A stretch of 64,000 nt of DNA from Epiperipatus broadwayi (GCA_028023455.1 JAQFVV010000037.1:806001-870000), one strand, 5' to 3'. Shown: positions 31,301 to 46,300, numbered from the stretch's first letter. Translations and numbers: made by a program. Notes: generated by a model from the sequence alone, not told the origin.

Positions 31301-34300
31301 GCAAAGTAGGAGAGAGGAGTAATAATATATGGGTGAGAGAACAAACAAGTATTCCTGACATCTTTGAAAAAATTAAGTCGAACTGGACATACTGCTAAAA
31401 GAAATAATGATAGATGGATAATCAAAGCTTTAAATTGGATTTCAATAAATTATAAAAGACCTAGAAAGAAACCATGTCTGAGATGAATGGGTAGTTAAAT
31501 AAAAAAATTTGTTGGTATACTGTGGAGAAGAAAAGCTAGAGATTGGAGAAACTGGATTAAGCTTGAAGAGACCTTTAAACTAAAGTGGATCACTAATGGT
31601 TGAACATGATGAATATATTCTCTATACATTTTTCCCATTTGTTATACTAATACATAAAATAAAATCTCTATCAATTGTATATATTATAACACTTTTATAG
31701 CTCATTATGCTTGTCAATTCTTTCCCATAACTTGAGTACTATTTTTAGTAATCTATTTTCATTCATACCTTGTGATCCTTCAAGTATTTTTAATTTGTTT
31801 CTTTAAAAAAGAAATCTCATTTATGTTTGAATTGTCTCCTTTACTGTCCACTCATCAATTTAAAACACACCTACCTACTTCTTTTTACATTCCATCTGTC
31901 CATTTCAAAACTACCTCATTTCCAAATGTTAAAACAAGCATTATCACCTTTTTTCAAATTATTCTATACATTTTGAATTTGTTGTATTTTTCTGAAAATG
32001 ATATGCCGTCTAACGAACAATCAAATGGATAGTAACTCGCATACAAAGGAAATTCTAAAAAATTATAATAGATAGATATATTTGTGAAAGTGTAATGAAA
32101 AATATAAATGTGATGACAGCAAACAATAAATTTTCACATCTTGCAACTAAAAACATTTAAAAAAAATTCAAATTGATTAAGAAATGCAGTTGTAATTATA
32201 AGTATTATTAAGATATGTCTGATTATAGATAAAGGTATTTGCAGTACATTTTATGGGTATAAAATATATACATTTTTAAAAATTATATATTGTGATAGTC
32301 AATTGTTGATATCTGTCTAGTTATCTATAACTTAATCTTAAGCAAAAGTGTTCAAAGTGTGTTGATGTTAGGTAAAATGAATATTTATATACGAAAACAC
32401 TAATAGCCTGAATAATTGACAACATATAAGACATTAGTATTATAACTGCCTCGTGTATATCTTTAAGGGCCATTCTCTCTATTAAAAGTTTGAACAATCA
32501 ATGAAAATGAGATGGATAATGTAAGCTTGTTTCTCTAAAATAGAGCAAAGAGAACACCTAAAATAAATGAAAATGTTTGATATTCATGATATAGAACAGT
32601 AGTGTTTTATCATTACATATATGTTGCTTAAAGTATGATTAGAGGGTTTAAAACTACGTATGTATATTTGATTGTGAGTACATTCATTATTTAAAAAAAC
32701 TAACTGGTAGACAATTATGATATCTACATAAAAATTCAAGCTATCTATTGTGAAAAAGGAAGACTATCACTTGCAAAATGGAGAAATATTGATAAATACT
32801 CAAAAGTAATATTCAAGTTCCATAATCCCCCCCCTCTCCAAATTAAATTATAATATGAAATTATATTTTTTGGCTAAGTACTATGAAAGTCATTCCTAAA
32901 GTCCTTGGGCAATATTGAACCTTAATTTTTGAAGGAGTGTAATTGAGAGACATTAGAAAACAGTAGTTTAAACTCAGTTTTTCTACATACACAATAACAT
33001 CATCATAAAGACATTTTAAATGATGGCCAGAAAAATTTAAAAATCAGTTTGAAAGCTTAATGGTTGCATTGAAGTTTGAGAAAATTGTATTATGGTGAAA
33101 ACATATATGACTTTAGAAAGTTTTTAAATGTTGAGATATGTAAAAAAAGGTTTTATGATGGAGCAGATAATGTATTTGCCTACCAGGAGCATTATTTGAG
33201 ATTTACATCGTAGTATAGACTGAAATTTTTCGGGTAATCGGCCAAAAACCAGCCCAGATAGCCCATCCAATATCAGCCAATAAATGGTTAACTATTCTTA
33301 GCTGAATATCAGATGAGTGTTGATGCACTGATGATAATTTTAAGTAGTCTTCACAAATGATGAAGAAGACATGCAACATACGATTTATCTTTGTTGAACC
33401 TTATAAATATGCATGAAAGCATTCTAAATGACTTGAATAGCAATATTCATTTTAACTTCCAATGACCTGCCACAATATTTACAAAATCTAATCATAGTAT
33501 TATTATCAGAATTCATGAAAAAGACTTCAGTTTCAAAGCAATTAAAATAAAATTTTCTCCATCTTTAATTATATTTTAATTTATCTTGGAACTTAATTTC
33601 TAACATATCGTCTGACATAATAATTACTGGAAAATATTATGATTATAATCATGGCCAAATCTATAATAGAGCTTCCAAGCATTTGCAAAAAATAAAATTA
33701 TTTTTTCAGCTATTAAAATAATTTTATGCCCATATCTGCACTGAATATAAGAATATAAAATCACATTAAATTTTACTACCTCTAATTAACTCTCAGCAAA
33801 ACGAATTTATTTATGTCGAAGCCGCATTATCTATTAGCTGAGAAAACAATTAGATATCAACTAAATATCATTGTTTTTAGACTGCAAGTTAGAAATAATC
33901 TGATAATTGTGCTTTATTTCATTTCTGAAATTTAAGTTAGCAACTTTGTCAATTGAATAGTCTGTATCACAGATAAGTTTGATGATATAGATAAAGTTGT
34001 TAACACTGAAAATATGTTGAGTTCAATTAAAATTTCTTTTAATTAGTACAGTGGATTATTTATTCATCATGCTGTATTTAAAAAAATTTTCTTGATGGTA
34101 GTTTGGAATTAGCGCTGCTGTGATGTAATTGTCTGGCTAAAAATGTAAAAGTAATAATTTATTTAATTTTAGTAGCATAAGTCTGTACTTCAAAATATCC
34201 ATACAGTAGTGCCACTTAGTGGAAGCCAGATTAATCAATGGATGCCAGACGGCTTGTGCATAAAATTCCTATCTAGTGCCTACTCATCCAATATCCCCAG

Positions 34301-37300
34301 ACAAGTTTCTGGCTTGTGGCCTTTGTCAGTGAGGAGCAAGCATAAGAAATGGTGATCATGTAATGTTTGGTACTTCCAAACATTTTGTCATATACGTGTT
34401 TTAGTTATTTAACTTTCTGTATATACAAACAAATGCATTTCGTTTTTAAAAAAAAAGAATAAAACCAATAGACTAATATTTATACATTACCATTTATGAG
34501 ACCAGACGATTAAGTCACAGCTGCGCTAATCCCAAAGTACCATCTTAACTAAATCAATTTCTATTCACTTAGTTATTATATTTATTTTTAATTAATGAAA
34601 TTCACTTAAAGTATATATTTCTATTCCTTAGTCAAAAAAAAACTAAATTTTTAGGAAAAATAAGTATGACTGTGATTTTGGCTTTAAGTTTACAGTTAAA
34701 TAACACAAAATTTTCTATTCACAACATATTCTTTTATGGTATATAATAATGATATTGCTTTATAATCTACAAATAAGATGATGTTGGCAAAATCAATTGT
34801 TTGTGATATAAAATATTTGATAGATAAGATAGCTAAAACTAAATTTCACTAATAAATAATACACTATAAATTTCATTACTATAATACAAATATCTTTGTT
34901 AATATATATATAAACAGAGGTACTAATTTGATATTAAATGGGGCCAATTTTTTTAGAAGTTTTTAGAATATTATTGTGGTAGAAGTTCAAATGCTATTAG
35001 GTGAATGACATCATTTTCTAGCAATTCCTCCTGCTAGAATAGATGTGAAATAGTCGGAAACTAATTGTACAAGAAATATTATATAAATAGTTTATCCTTC
35101 ATCAAACTCAGAAAATTCTGTGCCCAAAGACTGTTAATCAAATTAAATATTCCATTTGAAACAGCTATATACAATTGCATTTCTTACTCTTTACCAATCA
35201 TTCTCTGAACATTGACTTGTTTCTTTTTTTCTTCTACCCTGTTTTAATAAAAGCTGTTTCATTAATTACAATATCCTATCTTTCATATTTCGTACTTCTT
35301 GTCATAAAGATGTAAACAAAAAAAAAAATCTACCTTTTTCATTCGTTTGACCTCAATTTATCCTGATTCTCTTGTGATACCTTACATTCCAAAAAATAAA
35401 TGCTCAATATTCTCCCATCCTTATATAAAGCATGTCAGCAATTCAAATTCTTATTTTTTTTATCTTTGTTCTCTTATATGCAATAGCTCTTTTTGTACTA
35501 CTAATAATATTTCCTTCAGTGTTATCATATATTCTTTCATATTTTATATTTTTCTTTATTAAATATATATAATTTCAAACTTGGCTTTTTTTTTCTTTTT
35601 ATAATAATTTTCTAATAATTCATTATTTCTTTTTATCTAACCAATTCATCTATTTCCCCCACCCCCACCCAATATCCTCTATATATAATTTCTTGAATAA
35701 ATGTGGAGAAATAAATTTCTATGTATTAACTTCTGCAGACAGTAACTGCACTGCCCTCTAGTGTTACTTTACTTACTAATTGTTTTCGTTTAAAGGGCTT
35801 TTAAAAATAATTGTGAAATGGGATAATATGTTTGTGCATTCATATTTCCATCCTCTAACTATAAGCTTAGCATTTCTGACTTCAATTCTCTTTTTTAATT
35901 CAAGTCCTCAAAAATTAAACAAGCAATGATGGAGACAGATTTAATAAGCTGGTAATCCTGAGTTGTTTCAGCTGGGCAAAGATTGTATGCTTGATCAAGC
36001 ATTGTTAGCCGATAGGTCAACGCAGCCGCCTTGCGAGCAAACGGTTGTTGCGGGTTCGCCTCCCTGCCGATGTGACATATGGAAAAAAAAAAGATTGTAT
36101 GCTTAAGCTGTCCTATTTTGAGATCATCCTGCCTATGAGAGAAGTGGAAGAAACCTAGCAAATGTGGTCTAAAAATGGCTTGTCTTAGTCTGGTTAGTTT
36201 ATCGTGGCTGGCAGATTACTCATTAAAGCAATACAAATAATGCTATTATCAACAGTAGTAATATCGGAGAAGGTAGTATCACTACTAAAGGTAAGTATTA
36301 TAATTTTATTTTTTTCTAAACATAGGCACCAGGATGAAAGTCAGCACTAATAGTTAAAGAGCCGTCAAAATTTAAGATTGATATAACTGCTCTTAATCAA
36401 ACTCATTTCCAGAAGAAGATGGATGCTATCTGTCAGTAAAAAAAGAATGCATAGTGTTGAATTTGCTGTAAAGTCTAATTTAATATTTTCTACTCTCAGA
36501 AGTCCTCATATCCTCGTTGTCATTAATGAAAAGCTTATGACTTTAAAACTTGGCCTGCACAAAAATATTAATGCTCATTTTATTACTGCATATGCTCCAA
36601 TATTAGATTCAGAGGAAGAAATATTGTTTCTGAATAGCATTAATACAGCAATGCCATTAAAAGTTCAAAATTTTCTTCTTGGAGACTTTAATGCATATGT
36701 GTTGATACAAATAGTAAACTTTAGCCAAAAGTTGTTGGCAATAATATCAAATGTTTCTATTATTATTGGATTTTTGAATGTCACATGTTTTAACTATCAC
36801 AAACACTTTGTTTAAAGAAAAAAAATCATTATAAAATAAATATAATATGAACACTTATAAATCTAGATTGTTGCGAAATTCATAAATTAATATGCACCAA
36901 GATTAAAATGATAGTCATATTAAAAAACAGATATTGTTCCATTATTATTCATAAGAAAATTGATGTTTATTCTTTAGCAATATCTACCATTCATGCTGAA
37001 TTTCAACAGCTATTAAACACCAAATTTGCTGATTTAGACCAAGACTCATTATTGAAGTAGGGAATTCTTTCAAGGAATGTTTTATGGATGCAAGTAAATC
37101 TGTTCTTGGGTTCACTAAAGAACCATGACTGATTTCTGATAATCATATTATTAGCGATTTGATTAAAAGAAAGTATTTTATGCTTGGAAGAATAATAAAT
37201 TTGAAGGCAGATGTGATTAATGGATTGAAATTGCAAAGAAGATACAGACATTAGCCTTGAAAGTAACATATGGAACTTAAAAATGGTATCACAATACAAT

Positions 37301-40300
37301 GGTATTTGAACAGGTGTCAAGAATATTTTGATCATTTTTTTGAATAACAATATAAAAAGCAAGACATGATTTTTAATAAGTTATCCAGTTTACTGAATTA
37401 TTTAGATCTGATCAAAGATATCCAACTTAGTAAAATCTTTCTTTGAAATCTTTAAAATGAAAAAGACAAAGTTCTGACGAAATACCAGAAGTTTTAATAT
37501 ACATTGATGATACATTAATAATATTGACATTTTTTACAAGTATGGCATTAAGTTAAGCCATCTGATCTTAAGGATACTTATATTGTGCCAATTTTTAAAA
37601 ATAATAGAAATAGACAAGAATACACTAATTACCTTGGATATCGTTATCTACTACAGTTAAGTACTTTCAAAGATTTTGTTGATAGTTACCAGAGATTTAA
37701 TGTTGTTTTAAAGAAACAAAAAGTACTATGGACATAATTTTTATTGCCAAGCAAATGTAAAAAAGTATCAGGAACAGCTATATGATAAAATGAGAGGAAA
37801 TGTTATTACTACAAATCCAAAATATTGGTCATTTAAAATAAATATTGGTGTTAAACAATGTGTACTTGCTCCAATATTGTTTTTAATTTTTATGACTAGT
37901 CTTTGGAACTGTTTATAGATGGTTTAATAAAACTGTAATCAAAATGGGATACAGGTTTGGTAGGGGCATTTTTAATTTGAAATGATTGCAAGCAAAAATA
38001 AGAACTTCATCTTGGATTCTGGATTTATAATAAGCTGACTATGCTATTTTTGCCAGTTCAAAAGATAATTTACAAAATGTATGTAATGTTTTGAATGCAT
38101 TATTTAAAGACTTAAATATTCAAAAAACTCAAGTTCTTTATCAGCCAGAGTCAGAAGAAAAATCCTCAGAAACTTTTAGTTGGGATAGTTATCAATTTGA
38201 GAATATAAACTAGTTTACATATCTTGGCAATTTCATAAGTAGAAAGGTGGACTTAGATATTGAGATATAACACAGATTTCAATGTGCTGCCACTACCTTG
38301 AACAAATTAAAAGATATTTCATCACAGAACTACTGCAACTAAATTAGCTACATGGAGAGCTGTTATTTTATCTAATTTATTGCACAAAAGTGAAACTTGG
38401 ATATTCTACCTGCACAATATAAAGGCATTAGAAAGATTTCATATAAGGATGCTTTAAGTAGTCCAAATAAGAATCATAGATCACATGACCCTATCTCTTA
38501 AGCTTGTAAATTATAAACGATGAGGATCTAGTGTCTGAACCTACCCTGACACCTCTCTGAAGAATGTCAAAGCACGAAATCATGGTCAGGGGTTCCTGAC
38601 AGAGATATTTTAAGTGCTGGCTCTGGATAGGCATTTATCACAAAGCTTGTAGAGGAATTGGCACTCTCATCGTTTATAAGGATGCTTTGTAAAATTTTAA
38701 AAATACAATGATCATAAGACCAATAAATATATTTTTCAGCTTACTGGATATAATGCTATACAATTTACTATTGTTAAATCTTCATTGGATAGGAGATATG
38801 GAACAAATGAAAAATATAAGATTTCCTAAAAAGGTTTTTTGTGGCAAATTTGAATATGGTTTTTATGAGAGAACTACATTTACATTATAAGGATTAGCCA
38901 TTCTAAAAAAAGGTACATTATCAATTGGTTTTTATTAGGAAGATATGACAGAATAGAATATACAAGTGAGCTAGTATTTTAGAAAAAAAAAATTTCTGTA
39001 GAAGTTAAAAGACTGAAAAATAGAACATGGTGTTTTATATGTGGACATATGTATGGACCATATTGATTTTATATACTCTTAGTAAAACTGATCTCTAGAG
39101 TAGAATTTATTTATTTATTATCTTTCCTCTGGAGTTGGAAAAGCCATCATCATTTGCAAGTGACTGTTTCTGATCAATATAGTAGCGGTTACTATAAAGA
39201 TCAAATTATACGTTGCTACTAATATATTATAATCAGAGTGATAAATCTCATAGCACTAACTACATGAATGCAAAATCTACTACAATCAAATTAATCCATA
39301 AACAAATGAGAAATTAATCCACTTTCATCTGCCTATCTGTGATCTTATATGGATAATGTGTGTGTGTGTATTAAGTCTTCTGACCAAAGTATTATAAGTA
39401 GGCAATAACACTTGATCACTGCTAGTGATAGTGTTACAATTAGTCAAAAATAGAATTGTAAAAGCTTATTATTACAAAAGTAATGATGTAAAAGAATATG
39501 AAAATAATCCTGTATAAAGTGTTCAAGCAGGGTGGCTTGAATTCAAAACTTGAGGGTGTTTTGAATTTTCAGGCTTTTAGTTCAAATAGCAAAATGGCAA
39601 TTAAAAATGGGTTCTAGATTCATAATCACATTACTTTCAGCTTTAAATCCCAATCTTCTTTGACAAAAGTCAGTCTGGATTTAAACCCTCTATCATCAAG
39701 TAATCAGAGATTATTCAACTTTACTAACTGAAACACACAGGCTTATTATATACCTGTATCTATATATGTAATATATAGGGTATATGAGCACAGACTTCCA
39801 CATGACCCACCACTCTCCACACTATCTCATAACACAGATACACTTGAACACACATATGTTGAAAAGATAAATAATCACCAAAACCAGTAATCATCAGTTG
39901 GTCCAGATTACCATCTCTACACATATATGCTATAAGTGCTCAGATATATATTAAGATAGCCAATTCTCATACTTTAATGGACAGGCTTCAGTCTACTCCA
40001 ACTCTTCAATTATCCATCCAATTGAAAATCTGATGATGGAATGCTCAAAGGCCACCCTGAGGCCGAGATTCTACTACAGATTGCACTAAAGTTAAGAACT
40101 GGTCTTATTTTATCATATATTGTGTAAGATAGAAAAATTAAACGATTTGTTATTATTATGTAATAATCCTATAATAGTTATATGTATGTCACTGAACATT
40201 AATTCCACATAAAGCTTTTAAAATACAATAAACAAAAAAAATTTTAAAAATTAAGATTTTTTTTTAAATAATATAACATAGAATAAAAATAAATATAATA

Positions 40301-43300
40301 AAACTTACACCCGAGACCTTCCACCTACAATAGCAGTCAGCCCAGGAGCTATAATTGTAAAAAAAAAAAAGACTTAATCAGTGTACACAATAAGTAATTT
40401 TTCTAACAAACAAATTTTTGAATTCCAAACAATTTGTAAAGAAATCATGGTAACGAATCGATAAACACTTGATTATTATTGGAAGTTTAGCTCTGCTTCT
40501 CAGTAACGACTCATGCTCGAAATTCACTACATAGCGATGATTGACATATAAACTATAGCTATATACAAATATTTTGATTATTATTATTACCCATTCCTGT
40601 ACCAGCTGAAGCCAACTCTCTTGCGAGTAATTCCAGCGCCATTTTTTGTTGATGATGAGCACCAAACCAAATAACAGCTTCTCGGGTTTCCTAAAACATA
40701 ATAAAGTTTAAGTTGCAATTTTTTTATGAAATATTTTTAATATTTAATCATAAGTTCAAGTTAGTAAATAAAAAAGAAAATACAAATTATGAAGGCATGG
40801 TGTTAAAATTAAAAGTCAGCATCCCAAGATGTCAAACAACTATGGCAACCAATACATGATATTTGTTAATATACTTATGTTTCACTGACTAGTTTGTATA
40901 GTCATCCTTCTAAAATTAGGTCTGCCATCCTCATTTACAAACAGTTATGTGCTAGCATGAGATGGTAATCATGTGATGTTTAGTGCTTTAACACCAATCC
41001 TCATTTACGAGTATTTTCTAACGAATAATGAAGCATACAAATTATATTGAGAATTCTAAGTAACAATTAATGTAATGCATTATTCTTTTTGATTTATAAT
41101 TTAATAAAATATACATTTTTTCATAATTTTTTAAAGCATATTTGAGATTCAAGAAAGTACATACAGTATAAATATTTACAAAAATTTGGAATAGCTAATA
41201 CATATTTTGTTAAAAATAAATGACACAAGATTAAGCCTAAACAAATAATTTTCTTACTCCTTTTTGCATTGCTTTATCCTCATTTAAAAATATTAAAACT
41301 TTAAAAGACAATGCTTCTATCAGACGGCAGAAAGGAATTTGTTGGTAATTAAAAGCCTTTGATCCCTCTTGAAGGCCTTAAAGGAACCAAGCAGGGCAAA
41401 TTCCTAATGTCCACTTCAAATGTTCTCATTATTGCAATTGTTATTATTATGCGATTATTCATAAAGTATACGAACATGAAATGAGCTGATCACCAACATG
41501 CATTAGTCAGTGTGGTGAGTTTATTAGCTTTTTACTTCTGAGTTTAACATCAAAAAATACAAGTCTTTTTTCTTGTTTGCCTGGCAGTTTGTAACTGAAA
41601 TATCAGCTGAGGTTTCTTGAAAGCAGAATGAATGTGTGTGTGTGTGTGTGTGAATGGAAAAATAAATATTATTCTAATAGGTTTTTACAATCATGACAAA
41701 AAAAAAATGTATGGCCCTTATTCCTAAGAAGCTGTAAAGTCACCAGCCAAGACAACAGTTGTTGACTGAAAGCAGAGGGTGCTAAGAATCTCCTTGTGGA
41801 CCCAGGGTGCCATTTTAGCACTTACAACCACACAGACCACTTTCAAGTGAAGGAAGATTAGAAAAATTGGGAAAAGAAGTGTCATATTAAATGAGACGTT
41901 AATGGACTTTGTGATGTTAGAAGAAAAGGTGAAAAACCAATTGATTTAAAAAGTGGACATGTACTCTACTACAAAGGCACAAATATTGAAAGTACAAAGT
42001 AGGATTCATTATAAATAAAAAGTGGATGAACAATATTGTGAACATTGTTGGTGTATCAGACAGTGTCAAAATTAGTTATTCAACTCAATAGCAGATAGCA
42101 AATGCAGGTAATTCAGGCTTATGCCTCAACAAATTCTCAGTGATGAAGTAGTAGAAGATTTTTATATGGATGTACAAAAGGCTTTTGATCAAACCAAACA
42201 ACATTTTTAAATTGTTATGATAGACTTTAATGCTAGAATTGATAAACAATTGAAAGATGAAAGTGCTGCAGTTAAATTTGGTTATGGTAATAGAAATGAG
42301 AGGACATAGACTTATGGAGTTTGCAGAAAAATGAAACTTTATATTACGAATAGTTTTTTGAGAAAAATGTTAAAAGGAAATGGACATGGAAGCATCCAAA
42401 TGAAGGTACAGCAGAATTGGATTATACTTTGACTAACAGCAAATACATATTTCAAGATTGTAATGTTCTTAAAAAATTTCAACACAGGAAGTGATCGATT
42501 AGAAAACTAAACAGACAAAAATTATTAAGAAACACAAGATTCACATTTGGTATTCCTAATCTTCAGAAACATTCTAATGAATTTAAAGAATGTGCAAATC
42601 ATTTTCAAATATTAGCAGATTTTGAACATGATTCAGATTTGAATGAAATCAATAGGAATATAACTGATACACTTTTAAAAAGTGCAACAAAGATAGTTGA
42701 TAGAAAAAAGCAGCAATTGTCCAATAAAATTTCTGAGACTAGAGAATTTATAAAGAAAAAAAGAATTGAATATCTCAAATTTTGTAAAATGGTGCAAGAA
42801 AAATAGTTGATAATAATTTAAGTATAATTGTGAACTAACAGGAAAGCTATAGAAGAGAATAAAAGTCTCAAGACTGAATAACAACTTTTTGGTATTGTTA
42901 GGAAACTTATATCTACAATAAATTACTAAAAAGAGAGATGATATCATGAAATATGTAGATAGTAATAAAGAATAAGTATCTCCTACAGCTATTATATCTT
43001 CTGAATTTCCAAGTATTTTAAATAAAGAAGTGAAATATGCAATTAAATTTAAGGGAAAAGCTCCAAGTAATGATGGAATTATAATCGATATCTTAAAAGA
43101 AGCAGGTGAAGAAATAGAATTTTTTGGCGCAAACTTAAATACCAGTGGCTCTCAACCTTCCTAATGCCCCGACCCTTTAATACAGTTTCTTATGTTGTGG
43201 TGACCCCCCATCCTTTAATTTTGCTACTGTTATGAATCGAAAATGTGTTTTCAAATGGTCTTAGGCAACCCTTGTGAAAGGGTTGTTCAACCCTCAAAGG

Positions 43301-46300
43301 GGTAGCAACTCACAGATTGAGAACCGCTGTTATATACAAATGCCTAAATGATAAAGATGCATCAGATGATTGGACCAATGCATTATTAATATTTTAAAAA
43401 GGTGATAAGAAAGTATTAGAAATTACAAACCTATCAGTTTTATAAAAAAAAAATTTACCAAGATAATTACAACTCATCTACAGTGAACTTTGGATTTCAA
43501 CCAACCAAAACAACAAACTGGATTTAAAAGTTGTTTTAGTACAGTGAATCATATCCAAATATAGAGAGAAGTTATAGAAAGGAACAATGAATATGAGTTG
43601 CCATTAGGCTTTGGATTTGTAGATTATGGAAAGACATTTGATTCTTTAAGTATTTCTTCAGTTAGTAAAGAATTGGATCATCAAGGTAGACCCAAGATAT
43701 TGTCATTTTCTGAAGAATATTTATAAAAATGCAACAGCAACAATTAGATTACATTATCATACTAGGAATATTAACATCGAGAAGGGTGTAAGAAAGAGTG
43801 ACTTCATATCTCCAAAACATTTTACAGTAGTGCTGCAAGAAGTATTTTGTGGATTAAAATGGGAAGCTAAAGGAGTAAAAGTAAATGGAGATTATTTAAA
43901 TCATTTAGATTTTGCAGATGGTGTAGTTGTTTTTGCAAATAATGTTTCAGAGCTTCAGGGAATATTGCAAGAGTTATCAATTGAAAGTAAGAAAGTAGGA
44001 CTAAAAGTAAATGTTAAAAAGACTAAAGTAATGATCAATGGATTTTCTCATAGGATGAAAATAAAGATTGATAATGATGAATTAGAAGCTAACAACTACA
44101 AATACCTTGGTCACAAATGGAAACAATGGATGAAATTAATCAGAATTAAATTTGGAGTGCTTTTGGTAGAAATAACTTAATATTATGTGTTTGAAAAGGA
44201 AGGTTTTTAATAAATGTGTTTTACCAGTTCTCACTTACGGATCTGAGACTTGGATAGCTAACAGAAGAGCAATACAGAGACTTCAGATCACAGAAAGAAG
44301 TATGGAAAGATACATGTTAGAAGTATCAAGAAAAGATTGAAAACGAAATACATGGGCAAGAGAATAAACAGGTGTTAATGACATCATTGAAAGAATTAAG
44401 AGACTGGAGTTGGGCTGGACATATTGCTAGAAGAGGTGATAATATATGGAAATTGGAATCTTAAACTGGATTCCCAAAAATTATAAAAGACCCAAAAAGA
44501 GACCACATGTGATATGGATTGATGAAATAAGAACATGTGCAGGGGTGGTGTGGAGAAGACAGGATAGAGACCGAAGAAGATGGATTGAATTTCATTCTGC
44601 AGTGGATTGATATTGTGTGACAATGATGATAATGATGACTTCTATCAACTTTAATCCAATGCTATTTTAATAATCTTGGATTTTATTTTACTAACGGTTT
44701 AGATTCATCAGAGTTTTTTTTAAATATATTTTAATAAAGATTATTCCCCACCCCCACTGGATTGTAATTGCATGGATGAGAGTTTTTTAAAGCTTTAATT
44801 TAATTGCAATTTTAATGTACTGAATTTTTAAAGCAACTTTTTCAAAAGTTTAATAAATAAATTTAAGATCACATGATATTTTATAATAAATATCTTCCAA
44901 ATTTTTTTAATTATTATCAGTGCAATTCTCACCTGAAATTCTTATTACATTGCTACAATCCATCAGCATAAAAATTCAGGCCATCTATTCTCCCTATATG
45001 GTTTTTGTTTGACAGATGAGTTAGAGGCATTAAATAGCTGGATTCCTATGTCATGTTGATGGCTTGATATTATCGCTTTATTCTACTCTCTCACTATCTA
45101 CTTTTAAAGCTTTAGAGAAGAGGTAATAAAAAATGGATTATTATAGTTTTACAATAGATTACCAAAAATAATAAACTAAAAATATTAATGTATATATATA
45201 TTTAAAAAGACCATCTTAATTGAAAGTTTCAAATGACATGAATTCATTAAAATTATTTTTATTTAATCGCATATGAAGGTATATTATCTATTCAAGTTTA
45301 TTGTAAGAAAGCAATACTTGAATTTTTATTATAATATAAAAGCAGTAGAAAAATTTCATTTAAAAATGATGTGTAAAATTTTGAAAACGTGGTAGCAGGA
45401 TCATATGACCAATCAGTATATCTTCAGCCTGCTAAATATGATAATATAGTCTACTGTGGGAATTTACAACTTCATTGGATTAGACACTTGAAGTGAATGA
45501 ACAGCAACATCCTGAAAAGTATTGACAGTAAATTTAATCATGATTTCAATGGGAGAGATGGATTGCATTTATGTTCTAAAAAATTTATCACAAAAATTTT
45601 CAAGAAATGCAATATTGATTGCTTTCATTGGTAAAATAAAGCTTAAGAAAAGATACCATAAAGAGCTTCATCTAAACAAGATGTTGAAGCCTTTCAAAAA
45701 AATAAAATTTACTGTAGAAAAAATAGAAAGACAGAAAAGTAAGATTTCACATAAACAGACTAAAGAAAGCTTGTAGTCTATTTAAATTTTCACTGATTGG
45801 TTTGTATAGTTATTGTAAAATTCATTGTTAATTTATTAAAATTGGTATCTGATACTGCTCATAAGAAAAGTATTATTTTATAATTAAGGTTCCAGAAATA
45901 AGTAAAATAACTAAAAATAATTTTTACTGCACTTAATGACCTGTGCTAATTGCTCTAACAAGCTTATTGATAAATGCCAGCAAGAGAAAGCATTTAAAAA
46001 TCTCTATCTAAAAACTACATTCTAACATCAGACCAATGGTTTCATGCTTTGACACTCCTAAGTTAGGCACTAGGGTAGTTTCAGACACTGAGGAGTGCCA
46101 AAGCATGAAACCATTGGTCTGAGGTTAGGGTGTGGTTTCTAGATTGGGATTTTTAAATGCTTTCTCTTGCTGGCATTTATCAATAAACTTGTTAGAGCAA
46201 TTAGTACAGCTCATCATTTTTTATTTACAAGTTTAAAAAAAAGATTAGGTCATGTGATATATGACTTTAATTTTTATTGAATATTTACTACACTTTTTTT

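Noticed and set aside
36423-36815. 130-codon open frame as a host gene
   Set aside because: Its content (YAP, GDFNA) is retrotransposon endonuclease and it stops inside the domain, so it is counted with the family A relic.
43830-44180. 116-codon open frame as a functional reverse transcriptase
   Set aside because: It is only a fragment, surrounded by stops, and has FADG in place of FADD.
44396-44623. Minus-strand frames at 44396-44623 and 47908-48168 that resemble each other
   Set aside because: Their similarity comes from being the antisense of two family B retrotransposon 3' ends.
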